Source: Nyssa sinensis (lineage: Eukaryota; Streptophyta; Magnoliopsida; Cornales; Nyssaceae). Taken from it: 64,000 bases of DNA. The stretch covers positions 4,205,501-4,269,500 of the forward strand of contig CM018035.1 in assembly GCA_008638375.1 (NCBI GenBank), in the 5' to 3' direction. Both the position numbers and the translations under genes were made by a program. This document shows, one piece after another, positions 1 through 11,939 of the stretch (its first letter is position 1; each line of letters begins with the position of its first letter). The notes beneath the pieces were generated by a model that saw only the letters and a list, made by a program, of their open reading frames with translations, searched no databases and was not told the origin of the DNA.

Positions 1-2960
1 ACTTAAATACATAAAAAAAAATTAATTACATATATATAACGGTATATACATGGTAGTGCTCCACTAGTAGACACAATTTTATTTTATTTTTCCTTTTGTT
101 TCTAATAAAAGTCCAAGTTATTCATTCCAGAGAATTTTATGGTAGAAACAAAAGAAATTTATGTATTGGCAGTGATTGAAAGTTCTTTTTCTCATTATGA
201 GATATCAGTGAATGACTTTCATTTGATTTTTCTTGGATACTAATATCTTAATATTGTCACTTGCATTATTCTTTCAAAGTTTGAAGTAGCAAACCTTCAT
301 TAGATAATTTCTAATGAGTAAAGTTATAAAATCTTGTAGTCCTAATCAAGTTATGAATGTTCAGAGATAATTACATAGATTTATATCCTCTTGTAAGTTC
401 TGTTTAAGTCCCTAGATAATGTTATATATCAAAACAACTATTTAAGTTGTTATTAGTTTAACAATTTAGTTCATGCTATAAAAGAAAATAAACCTGTGAA
501 AGCAATCACCATAAATTTTGCCTGATTAGATTTATTAATAGAAAAATAATTTTTTTTTAATGTATATTCACAAAAATTTTAACAGAGAAATATGATGAAT
601 TTTGTTATCCATATTACTTGATTAAGATGTGACAATCTTAAGTAGTGTTTTATTTTTAAAATAAAAATTAAGTAGCGAATCAAATTCGAATTGTCTTAAC
701 CCGTATTTGATTTGATTAATTTGAATCAAATATAAATTTAACTCATTTATGACCCGACCCACCCATTTTGAAAGGCTTCCAAGCTTCTGGATGAGAGTGA
801 TAATCGAGGGTCCTCAAAGTGTGAAAATTAACCAATAGAGTCAATACATAGTACCAGTACGACGGTTGGGAATTTATTTAAAGAAAACGGTACTCTTTAC
901 AATTCATTACGATGTATCAGTTCATTTGACCTTTGCAATATCACTCGCACGAGAAATGCAATATGTGTCAGGGGGATGATACGATTTGATTGATACGTAT
1001 ATAAATTATTTATATTTATTAAATTATAAATTTTTATATTTTATAATTATTAATACACAATGACAGATTGAGACCATTGGTATCGAAACACAAACTTATA
1101 AAAATTTAAAAGATCTTTTATAAAAATATGAAAAAGTTTTGAGAGGAAGATTCTTAATTTCATAATAATTTCTATAAAAGAATTTTATTCTCAACCGGCT
1201 GGATTTTATTTCTTTTTTTTTTCCCTTTCCGTTTTGCATTTCTCATCAAACAATTAGAAAAATTTTCATTTCTTCAACTAATACCAATCGATGAGAAAGA
1301 GATACATGTAAAATAATAAATTGCCAAGTTTTTAAATTTCGTAGCTCAAAATAGCATTCATTCACTTCACATTGTTCACTAGTTTATTCAGTCCATGTAT
1401 TGTACTGCATTTTATCAAGAATGGTCATTAAATTATGATACAAACACATCAATCCTGTAAATATAGAATATGAATATATTGAGAATATACATGTATGTAT
1501 TTATTGAGGTCAAAACTTTAGGTTGGAGTAATTTATTCAAGCAAACAATCAAAAGCACCTTGGTATAATGTTAAGTTAAAACCCTCATGCATTCTCCTTT
1601 TTTAGTTTTGTATTTGTACAAGTTATTTTGAAAAATATGTTTTACAATTTGATCAAATTTTTAAAATTATTTTGTATTAATTTTATTTTTTAAAACACAC
1701 AAAATTGATTTTTTTTCTCTTTTTCAAACGCACTCTTGTATGTTTGAAAAAGTTTTTTCAGATACAAATATCTACAGAAGATGATAATAAATAACAATTA
1801 GTAATTCTACTGAATAATAATTTTTTGTTTTTCTCAAAATTATTAATTATTAGAGACTTGTATATGTAACTGGTTGTGCTACCCACTTAATCATGAGTTT
1901 AAATCTCACTCTTTTGTTAGGGCAAATGTGAACATTTATTTTTAACCAATCATGTTAAATTAAGTTGCCTATCCAAGACTCATATTATTTATTTTCATCT
2001 AATTATAGACTGAATTAGATTATTGTCTAGGACTCATATTTAAGAAACTCATACTGTTAAGTTGTTTTGTAATACTATAATTATATATTTTTTTAAAAAT
2101 GACTATTATACATGTAAAAAATTGACAATAATTATTATAGTATTAAAAAATATAAAAGTAGTTGATTTTTAATAAAATATATAATAATGTTATGTAAGAG
2201 AAGCAAGAAATGAAATAAAAGAACGCAAAATAAATCAAATAATAAAAAAAATATAAATTTGCATGATTCGATAAAATATTTATGAATAAAAATAATAATT
2301 TGCTCTGAATCAAAAGAATTTCTTACAAGACTTAAAAAGAAAATAGCTTGGGACAATTTGGACAAAGCCATTATTAACTAGGGGAGCCCACTCTCCCATT
2401 TGATAGGGCGATGATCAATTCATTGAAAATTTCTGGGCCATAATTTGGAGGCAAAGGCACTAAAAGTAAAGATAAAATTGTTTTGCATGATTAAAGCAAT
2501 GGATGACAGTGGGGATCATTGTTTCACGTTGTTTATAGGCGGTGTTGTCATGATCCTTCCTTTTTATCCTTACCATTATGATGTGTGTTTGCGATATCGG
2601 CTCAACAATAAAATTAATAAAATATTTATTTTAAATTTTATTTAAAAATAATATCTCAAATTATATTTATTTATAATATAATTAAATTAAAAACTTAAGT
2701 TTAATAAATTTTTACTTTATAAAAAAATATTTCAAATTTTATTTATTTACATTATAATTAAATTAAAAATCTAAGATTAATAAAATTTAACTTTATAAAA
2801 AATTTTCAAAAAAAACTTAATTATATTAATAAAATTCTTATTCGTATTATATTCTAATTTTTTATTATTATCTATTTATTTAAAAATAAAAACTATGTAA
2901 ACTTTATTATTTTAGGTCACAAATTATATAGGGTCGATTCTATGTATTTATGTATGCATG

Positions 2961-2997
<37 letters not shown>

Positions 2998-4640
2998 TAT
3001 CATTTTTAAAGCGAAAGAAGATAAGAAAACAACTTCCGCTTGTGGGGATGAGTGAAAATGAAGTAATACGATGGGTAGGTCTGGCAAAATCTGCAAGTAT
3101 GCACTTGTGGGGTTAAGTGAAAATGAAGTAATGTGATGGGTAGGTTTGGCAATATCTGCAAGTATGTTTCTTTGTTTTGTGCCAATAAAATCTATGGGCT
3201 CGGCTAAGTTGTTTGTAAGGACTAGTATTATTTATTTTTATTTAATTATGAATTGTGTTAAGTAGTTTATTGAAATTTATATTTGAGAGACTTGTACTAT
3301 TTAAGTTACTTAAAAAATTAAAAAAAAAAGACCACTGTATTGTTGTGCAATAGTGAATAAGCAAATAATAAATCGATTTCAAATGAATAAAATATATAAA
3401 AAGAAACAAGATTTACTTAATTTGGCAATATACTTATATTCACGGATAATGATGATTAATCCACTATGTATCAAAGAGATTATAAGAACAAAAAACTCTC
3501 AAAATTTGAAATATTTTTTTTCTAATGACAACTATTTTTTCATACATCAAAAGCTTTAAAAATAATACCTTTATATAAGCGAGTTATAACATAAGAGATA
3601 AAACGAACTCAAAACAAAAACAGGTAAAAAAAAATTTGTGAACATTTTTTAAATTGTTTCAAGTCACAAATAAATCATCAAAAATTTGAATAAATTTATG
3701 ACAACTACCTAATATGTATATGTAACATTTTGGCCGCAACTAGCACGGTATTAAAAAAAAAAAGAAACTAATTCCCAACAAAATAGATATATATATATAT
3801 ATATGTATATATAATGAAATAAAAACTTTTCAATGCCTAGAGCTGGTTTCAATGGGCTGAACCACACCTGAGCCAGAACTGAAGAGAGCCGATAAAGGTA
3901 TGAGTCCAGTTCACCAACTTCTAATATAATTCCAACATGCACAAGTCAGCTTTATGAAAATTTGCCACCATCCTTCTGAATTTCCAAGCACTTCCGCTGA
4001 CCCCCCGTTCTTCATTTTTCAGATGATTCCATATATTGTTTATGGTCAAAATGAAAACAATCTTGAGAATCAATTGTGTGAAAATAGATTACGTGTGAAT
4101 ACTATTATCTTAATTTATATAAACGGTTAAATAGTACAAGACATTATATTCATTGATCAATTAGTAATCTTGATAGTATTTCACAAGAGAATGTTCAAGG
4201 CTACAAATTACTTTTTTCTATGTAGAAAATTTTTAATTGAACTCTCTCTTAGTGTTTACATGTCATTTACATTACTTTTAGTTAATTTTATTCATGTGGA
4301 GAATTGTTAAAAATAATAGATTTTGAGAATAATTTTTTAACTATCTTTGAGCTAAAATTATAGTAGGTCCCAAACATTAATTTTGGTGGGTCAACATGTA
4401 AATGTGTTATCCTCCATGAGGAGATTAAGATCATGTATTGGGTTGCTCAAAATCTTTAAAGAGTGAATGAGAAATTATTTTCAAATATCACCACTTGAAA
4501 ATGGTAACAAAATCTTGAAACTTGTGAAAAACTTGTGTCCCACATAGAATAGATACAAGCCTTTTAAAGAGTAAATATACAATTATATTGAAGAAAGGTT
4601 TGTGTCCTAAGGGACACCCAAGTTTTATAGAAATGAGAGG
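1..4640. other. AT-rich intergenic region without recognisable genes
   Basis: No open frame here looks like a conserved protein; the longest frames are short and rich in Ile, Leu, Phe and Lys, as expected of random AT-rich DNA. The stretch holds long A and T runs, a TA microsatellite near 2.97 kb and a shorter one near 3.79 kb. A direct duplication of about 60 bases containing 'gtgaaaatgaagtaat' lies near 3050-3160. I see no RNA gene or clear promoter. Confidence 0.6.
2972..2998. repeat. (TA)n microsatellite
   Basis: About 13 alternating TA units follow a 'tacatacata' lead-in. This is simple-sequence DNA in gene-free surroundings. Confidence 0.9.
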
Positions 4641-4650
4641 ACATATATAG

Positions 4651-5680
4651 CACATACTTAGTTCACTATGCGTGTGCTCAACACCTAACGTGGTCTTGTT
4701 TAGGCCTTGACCTACTGTGTATATATCTTTTTAGAAAAAATTTATTTAAATAATTTTTCAAAAAAACGCTGCCGTTTATATTATTGTTAAAGACAGTTCA
4801 AAAACGCACACTGTCGTTTAGTTTCCGGGTTAATTAAATCCAATGATGTCGTTTTGCGATTGCGTTTGGTTTTGATATAAATCCAAAACGACGTCGTTTT
4901 GCTATTATCTTTGGTTTGAATTTTGACTGAATAAGGTGTGACTGTGTTTGTTCCACAACCGAGCACATACTTAGTTCATCACACGCGCACCTCGCACCTA
5001 ACGTGGTCGAGTTTGGGCCTTGGCCCCCTATGTAAATATCTTTTTAGGAAAAATATATTTAAATAATTTTTCAAAAAAATGCCGCCGTTTATATTACTGT
5101 TAGAGATAGTCCAAAAATGCACGTTATCGTTTAGTTACCAAGTTAATTAAATTCAACGATGTCATTTTGCGATTGCGTTTGGTTTTGGTTTTGATATAAA
5201 TTCAAAACGACGTCGTTTTGTGATTACCTTTGGTTTGAATTTTGAGGCGCGACTATGTTTGTCTGGCATGAACAGACACAACCGAAACTTCATACTTATA
5301 CCAAAGAGGCATGAAGAGGTATATATAAACACCACCGCACTCACATGCATAAATTCATTCAATTCATATGCATTTTGTGTGTCAGTTTCAATTCATCACA
5401 CGCGCGCCCCGCACCTAACGTGATCGGGTTTGGGCCTTGGCCCACTATGTATATGTCTTTTTAGAAAAAATTCATTTAAATAATTTTTTTTAAAAAAAAC
5501 ACTGCCGTTTATATTACTGTTAGAGACAGTCCAAAAATGCATGCTGTCATTTTGCAACTATATTTAATTTGAATTTTGACTGAATAAGGTGTCTTCTTTA
5601 TAAGGCGTGACTGTGTCTATTCATACATGTATCAAAAAAGTTTGTATAAACACCACCACACTCACCTAAAAGTAAGCTTC
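4651..5680. repeat. Three imperfect tandem copies of a 300-430 bp unit
   Basis: Copies begin near 4651, 4966 and 5392. Shared blocks in order are a 'cacctaacgtggtc'-type block, 'gggccttggcc', an AT-rich stretch, 'gccgtttatatta', 'gacagtcca' and a block around 'gattgcgtttggttttg'. Copies 1 and 2 each contain the same perfect 18-bp palindrome, CAAAACGACGTCGTTTTG, at 4884-4901 and 5203-5220. Copy 3 has lost it. Copies 2 and 3 end with a TATA-like string followed by 'aaacaccacc' (near 5320 and 5645), so the unit may carry promoter-like sequence. It has no coding capacity and resembles a piece of a transposable element; I cannot assign a family. Confidence 0.75.
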
Positions 5681-5689
5681 AGGATAATT

Positions 5690-6600
5690 GCAGGAAGCTT
5701 ATATTTGTGCTTCAATGTGGGGGACAGTTATAGTAGGGGATAGCTTATAGTAGGGGTAATATTTTATGTTACTCTTGATTACAGAGTAGAGACAGTTATT
5801 CCAGCTGCATGACCCTATTCATTTCTTTCCAGCTGCATGAAGCTATTCATTTCTTTCATTTCCTTGTCATATCACCATTATCATAATTTCATAATTTTCT
5901 TTCCCCTTCTTTATATCTAGATAATTCTTTGAAGAACTCTTAATAATCGTAGCAGGTAATTTGTTGATTGAGATGAATAAACAACAAAGTATGCTGTCGA
6001 TGTGGAATGGTAGGTCTTTCCCCCAAAGATATTTATTAATTATAATTGCATGCCTCGGGTGCATTAATTTTTTCCCTAGGAGATTTTTTGTTTTTTATTT
6101 ATTTATGATAATCGTAAGATATTATGTTTATGAAAATAGTAGAATTTTTATACATGTTGGATGTGCATATAATATTTATTGCTTGTATTCTATAATTTGT
6201 TGATAAATGATGGAGAACTTGGTGTGTTATACCTAGGGTATAAAATCTTGGCAAGATGGTCGAGAACTCGAGATATTGTTTGATATCTCGAAAATCACAG
6301 GATTTCAAGATGGAAACGAGGGAGAGATGTTTTATCACTTAATCAGTGATGCTATTGCGATATTGAGAATACAGGCCCAATGTGTTGATTTCTTGGATTT
6401 ACTGTGATGTTTCGGTTTAGACCCAAAAAAAGTCTTCTTGCCATACACGAGATTTCATCTGACATTTCAACATTCTGGATGAGGCTTTGCATACTAGAGA
6501 TGTGCCCATGGTGATAATTGATGGCAGCCAGAGCAATTCTTATCGCTAGTGATAATGATTATGACAACGATGACTATGCCATCCCTAATTGACTTTTATT
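5690..6600. other. Intergenic DNA, no gene recognised
   Basis: Frames are short and overlap on both strands without conserved protein features. A short direct repeat, 'ccagctgcatga', occurs near 5800 and 5830. Nothing else can be supported. Confidence 0.5.
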
Positions 6601-7695
6601 TTCTGCGTCAAAGTGATCATACTCTCACTTTAATTGAGGGCTCTGTTTTTTCAAACCATCTTTGGCATCACCCTTGTGCATCCAAAGAGAGAAAATAACA
6701 TATACCATAAATCATGCACCACCTCACAATGGAGGAGGTGGGTCCATTGTTTCTTCCTTCCTCTTGCACATGGCTATTTATTTGCCATTTGGAAATCCCT
6801 CTTCTTTAGATTATCCATAGTATTGAAATTTGGAGGCCCAACTCCCAATTAGCTCGATTCTTAAAGCCCAGGTGTTAAGGAGAGGTAGAGAGGGTCCATA
6901 TATATAGACCAGATGAGCTAGAGAGGGTCCATATATATAGACCAGAGGAGCTAGAGATGGGCGATGTGGGACACTCTAGCACGCTTCCTAGATTACATCG
7001 CATGTCGCGAAACTCCCAATTAGATCGATCCTTAAAACCCAGGTGTTAAGGAGAGGTAGAGAGGGTCCATATATATAGACCAGAGGAGCTAGAGATGGGC
7101 GATGTGGGACACTCCAACACGCCTCCTGGATTACATCGCATGTCGCAGCGAAAGCCAAATGGGCGCGCCCCGCGCCGCGACTCCTCTAGCCCAAAGTTAG
7201 AGCTCTGACCTGGCTCAGATACCATATTAAAATTTGGAGGTCCAACTCCCAATTAGCTCGATCTTTAAAATCTAGGTGTTAAGAAGAGGTAGAGAGGGTC
7301 CTTATATATAGACTAGAGAGCTAGAGACGAGCGATGTGGGACACTCCAACATATAATAAGAATTGCAATCCATGAGGCTGCCCACCCGAAAAGGGCCATT
7401 TTAAGATGGACTCTAGGCTGCCAAATGCTCTTCCAAGGAAAGTCTTCCATACCTTGCTAAGCTAGCACCTTGTAGAAAGATATCAAAAAAAAACTCCTCC
7501 CAACCTGGATTCTCCACATAGTGATATCCTCCTGATCAATGGCAATCTTTGAATGATGCAAAAACTCCAGTAAGGCCATAATTTCCCATTTCTTCCAATC
7601 ATGGAACTCCCTTCTAAACTGGGGTACCCACACTGTCTGGTTGCCTGAGATGGACAAGCAATCTGCTGTCATCGCTTCCTTATTAATCATTGATG
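6600..7695 (-). mobile_element. LINE (non-LTR retrotransposon) remnant, C-terminal reverse-transcriptase region
   Basis: Reading the minus strand from about 7690 gives a frame typical of the end of plant LINE polyproteins: 'GNQTVWVPQFRREFHDWE'-like text, then 'DITMWRIQVG', 'SFYKVLA', an in-frame TAG where Trp is usual, 'QGMEDFPWKSIWQP' and 'ALFGWAASWIAIL'. The frame is then interrupted by the repeat at 6821-7351. It resumes to the left with 'TMDNLKKRDFQMANK' and 'LLHCEVVHDLWYMLFSLFG', matching the zinc-binding (zf-RVT) tail in which LxHC precedes LW. It holds stops and frame breaks and lacks the upstream endonuclease and RT core, so it is a dead, 5'-truncated copy. Confidence 0.75.
6821..7351 (-). 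mobile_element. TRIM-like LTR element, three LTR copies, nested in the LINE
   Basis: On the minus strand the repeat starts TGTTGGAGTGTCCCACATCG, a common plant LTR start, and has a TATA-like 'gtctatatata' about 60 bases in. The clearest LTR spans 7225-7351 (127 bp). It is followed by TGGTATCTGAGCC (7212-7224), one mismatch from the plant initiator-Met tRNA primer-binding site. A short GC-rich spacer (about 7119-7211, with 'gggcgcgccccgcgccgcg') leads to a second LTR copy (about 7011-7118). A shorter spacer follows, then a third LTR copy (6821-6983) with a small internal duplication of the TATA segment. There is no coding capacity. The LTR-spacer-LTR-spacer-LTR order suggests recombination of a miniature element. 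Confidence 0.7.
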
Positions 7696-7699
7696 TTTA

Positions 7700-8900
7700 G
7701 ATTGAGGATAATTTTGTTAAAATATATTTAACTAGAACATGAATGGTTGAGTATTTAAATGGACTTGTACTAATAAAAAAAAGTATTTAAATGGACTTAT
7801 ATAAGTTAATGCTTTCTTATATACTATATAAATTTTTTTTGGACCATAAATATTACATATTTTATTATATATACATTTTATTTTTGATATTATAATTTAA
7901 AAATGCCTATTATAGTTTCATCTAAAGTTTCCATAATTTGTTATAAATTGCCATTACATTTTTTTGAATGAATATCAATTTTCAATATCTCTATTGATCT
8001 CTCCATTGGCTGTAACTTCGACATGTTAGTTGATATTGATTTTTTATTCGTCGGCTATACCTTTAGAAATAAGTTATTTCAGTATTAGTCAGGCTGTGTT
8101 GTCTTTTGTCTGACTAAGATTGGAAAGGATTGAAAATCTTCATTTTTTGAAGGGGAAATATGGCGAGGGATTCTTGGAGTATGATTTTTCTTCGTCTGGT
8201 TGTTGTTAGGTGCCGCCAAATACTATACAGGAGTATTTGTTAAGTCAGGATAGGAAAGAGGTGAGGATAGCTTGGAGGATAACATCCATTTCCCTTTCGT
8301 GGTGCCTATGAAGGGAGAGGACCAGAAGAAATTTTAAGGGGATATAGCATTCCCGGATTCCCCTATTAATTTCAAAGATAACTTTTTGCGTTTGCTTCAT
8401 TTTTTTGAGTCAAAGAGACCATTCCTGTGCACTTAGATTCTTTTTTATATTTCTTAGGGAACCTTAAACTTTAATTTTGCAGCCGTTCCTTCTTTTTTTT
8501 TGTAAGTATCAATATAATCAATAAATATGTACATCTCTTTCCTTATAAAAAAAATCCTTGTAATTTATTTTTGAACTATTTCTAAGATATTTTGTGAATA
8601 TTTCATTGCATAGTGGATAATTTGGTTGGATGCAGTTAAATTTTTTGATTTTTCAAGCACGCATTTTTTAGTTTTTTGCTTCTTCTTAAAGAGTTTAAAA
8701 TCCTGACAGAATTGTCATACTGCCTCTAATTCATGGAAGGCAAGGCAGGGCCCGACCAGTTTTAAGTTGTTCTATTTTTGGTTCTTAAACAATAACACTG
8801 CAGTAAAGCAGCTTTGATATTGCAAGAATGTCAGACTGGTCTATTTGAAACCAGACAGCCTGTTTTGATTCACATTTTTTTGTCTTGCATTTTCTGGCTC
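7700..8900. other. Intergenic DNA, no gene recognised
   Basis: AT-rich at first, then more mixed around 8100-8450. No conserved frame was found on either strand. The first exons of the decayed LRR gene downstream would be expected here, but I could not find them. Confidence 0.5.
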
Positions 8901-8906
8901 CTGCAG

Positions 8907-11900
8907 GATGTAAATTTCACTGGATATGTTGTTGAATTAAACTACACAGGGTTCAGTCTCTACTAATCGATGCTATGAATAATGTAGTTAACAATAAATA
9001 CAAACAACCAAAGTTACTAAGATGTTACTCATTTTCGCTTCAACTCTGTTGTTGCAATTAGTGATTCCATCATTCCAGTGGTCGTAAATAAACTTCAATT
9101 AATTTTAATAATCACCAAAAATATGAGAAAGAACTGCACTTATAATTATGATTGATCCCATCAATCATTTTGGATTTTAATTCATTGAAATCAACTATAG
9201 TGAAATTTATCTCATACTCCTTTCTTTATGCTTTCATCATCTGTAATGCCTTATAAACAATTTTTTCTTACATTAAGGAAATTTTATTCTTTTAAATATG
9301 TTTGCGATGTCTGGACTGTGCTTGATTGAACCAGACTGCTTTTTCTCAACTGGTTTAATTCTAAACTTGTTGAAAATTAAAATTGAGTTTCCAAATTTCA
9401 CTTTTTTCAGTCTTTTGTACACCAGGTTTTAAATTCTGGAAAAAATAAGCTTAGCTCAATGGACGAGATCAGGTCTCTTGGGAGGTTACGTGGTGAGTTT
9501 CATTGTTTAACCCACTGCATTGCTTCATTGGTTTTTTCATATCTGATGGATGTATTTATTTTTTTTGGTCCAAAAAGAGAAGATTTTAGGGTTCCTTCCA
9601 CTAATGCAATTCCCTTCCCTTCTCCCCTTCCCCCTCGCAGACTATGAGATTGTTTTGATTCCTCAGCTTGATCTTATGAAGGAATTGAACACTCTTGGTA
9701 TGAGTTCTTTGTTCTCAGTTTCCTAATATCATGTGTGAATGATGATGTTGTCCAATATCCAATGATTTGTATTATATTATTGAATCTCCTTATTATCATT
9801 GAACTTGCCAGCCAGACATTAAAACACTCATGATGATAAACTTTTTGGCATTCTGTAGTCTATTTTGTCTAAATCAACTCACCATTGTGCATTAACGAGA
9901 ATATTAGCTAACTCTTTGTTTCCTTTGTTATTTAAATGAAAAAATTAAAATAAATTATGAAGTTGCAGAAGCTGTGGATGATTTACTTTAAAGCAACAAC
10001 ATACAGATACTATATCTACCTTCACTTTTAGATTCAACTAACACGGCAATAATCAAATTTTCCATCTACATTTTGAACTTGCAGAGGCTTTCAGATATTT
10101 TTTTCTTCTTCTCAAGTGCTCTTATTTCTGTTTAGTGCTACTTTCAAACTCATTGCTTTTCACTTTTAGACGTCTGAGGGGATATGTCAAGAATTTGTGC
10201 AGCACGATAGTTATGAAGTAATTAGGTGACTAGGCAATCTAATGAAAGCATCTAAAGTTTTGAACGTCTGCAGATCTTTTAATCAAATCTTGTCCATGAT
10301 TATATATACATGGAAAAAAAATATTGTTCATGATTATGGTTATATTTTATAATGAATTTTTACGTTATTTCTAGGAATATTTTTTTAACCATATAATCAC
10401 TTCTGTCTGCAGTTCTTTCTGGAAATCCTATTCGTGAAATTGGTGTCTCCCTGGTCAAGGTAGAAATCAATTACAAAGGTAAACAGTTTTGTTAAATCAT
10501 TGTCTTCAGCAAAAATTAAACTTAAAAATGCAAGGATTCTCAAAGTTATTCTTGATTCCAACTGTCTCTCTCTAATTGTCTACTTCAGAGCATCGACTCT
10601 TCACTCAAGTCCTGCATTGAGTTAAAAGAGCTCCGACTTGCTCACAATGATATCAAGGCATGTGGTCTTTTATTGATCCATCTTGATATAAATTATGCTT
10701 TCCTCAAATGCAAACTCGGAGCTAAACCATTCTTTCAGTTGCTGCTTTTGCAGCCCATTTATGGTGTTTTTCTGTCATTTCACAATTTCACTTCTACCTA
10801 GTGTTGTTTTGATCACTAAACTGTGCAACCTATTGCTTTCAATTACTGAGACTCTTCCAGCTGAGTTGGCTCGTAATTCAAAAGTTCAGAATTTGGACCT
10901 GGGAAACAATTTGATCACAAACTGGTCAGATCTGAAGGTTAGCCATTTTGTGGTGAAGTTTGATCTCAACTTGTAACTATTTTTGTTTGGTATATTCCTT
11001 ATGATGTATCTTGGTTCTATGCTGGAAGGTGCTGTCTTCATTAGTTAACCTGAAGAACTTAAATCTACAAGGAAACCCTATTGCCGAAAAGATAAGTTAG
11101 CCAAAAAGGTGATAGTTTGTTTCACATTTTTTTGTTGATTTCCATTTGTTAACTTCAGCTTTGCACCCCTAAATGACCATTCTGGAAACAATGTTACTGC
11201 AGGTTAAAAAACTGGTGCCGAACTTGCAGATTTTCAATGCCAGACTGATGGATAAAATCATGAAGAATGAGAAAGGTGATATAGTTGACGACTCTTTACT
11301 TAATTTTGCTAACAAGCTTGGAGTTGAAAAGGAAGAGCTAATAGATCACAGCATGAGAAACAAGAACTCCAAACATTATGAAATGAATCAAAGCAAAGAT
11401 GGTCAGCTTAATAGTGCTGGGGGTCTTGACATGGAGAAGAAATTGAAGCATAAAAACAGAAAACAATGGAACTCAAGGAAAAAGATTCAGTCCAGCAGGA
11501 GAATAGTACCATCACTGCGAAGGAACTAAAGAAAAAGTTGAAGGTGCGACAAAATGAAGTCAATGCCATGGATGATGAAGAAACTCCATTTACAGGTCCT
11601 GATCTGGGGAAAGAATTGAAGCGCAAGAAGCAGAAAACAAATGAAATCTCAAAGGATAAAGCTTCAGACAGTAAAGAGAATACTACTATCACTGAGAAGA
11701 AACTAAAAAGAGAATCAAAAAAAGGGGAACAAAATAAAGGTAATGTCATTGATGATGGGGAAACTCCATTTCTGGAACTTTTTACCGCTGAAAATGCTGA
11801 ATATAATGGTGAAAAGGAGATAGATGACAAAGCAATTCAGGATGTCGAAGTGCTTCTATTGTGTGTGTTGATCATTGTATCCTGAGAAGCACCGTCCACA

Positions 11901-11930
11901 AGCTCGTTAGCACCAGTACGGGGGACGAAT
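8907..11930 (+). pseudogene. Decayed leucine-rich-repeat protein gene (like Arabidopsis At5g22320)
   Basis: Exon-like pieces in order: 8907-8949 (badly degraded, recalls '..VNLKW..VVE.KL'), 9425-9492 (ends NKLSSMDEIRSL), 9641-9697 (EIVLIPQLDLMKELNTL), 10414-10478 (VLSGNPIREIGVSLVKV), 10562-10657 (LSNCLLQSIDSSLKSC), 10851-10937 (LPAELARNSKVQNLDLGNN), 11029-11107 (VLSSLVNLKNLNLQGNPIAE) and 11203-11885 (Lys/Glu-rich tail). The pieces form SDS22-type LRRs followed by a charged C-terminus, as in a plant LRR family of unknown function. Lesions: an extra G near 10463, no AG acceptor before 10562, a missing base near 11088 that yields TAG, another frame change near 11460, and about five codons missing at the 9492/9641 junction. 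The N-terminal exons were not found. Splicing cannot explain shifts inside conserved repeats. Confidence 0.8.
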
Positions 11931-11939
11931 TTGCTTTAA

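Noticed and set aside
1865..1925. tRNA-like box B string ('gagtttaaatctcactc') that could mark a SINE or tRNA
   Set aside because: No cloverleaf or matching box A could be drawn; similar weak strings near 35450 and 62660 also fail.
2135..2371. Minus-strand 78-residue hydrophobic frame
   Set aside because: Rich in Phe, Leu and Ile from AT-rich DNA, with no conserved motif and no gene context.
11408..11830. 140-residue minus-strand Ser/Phe-rich frame
   Set aside because: Complement of the Lys/Glu-rich tail of the LRR pseudogene.
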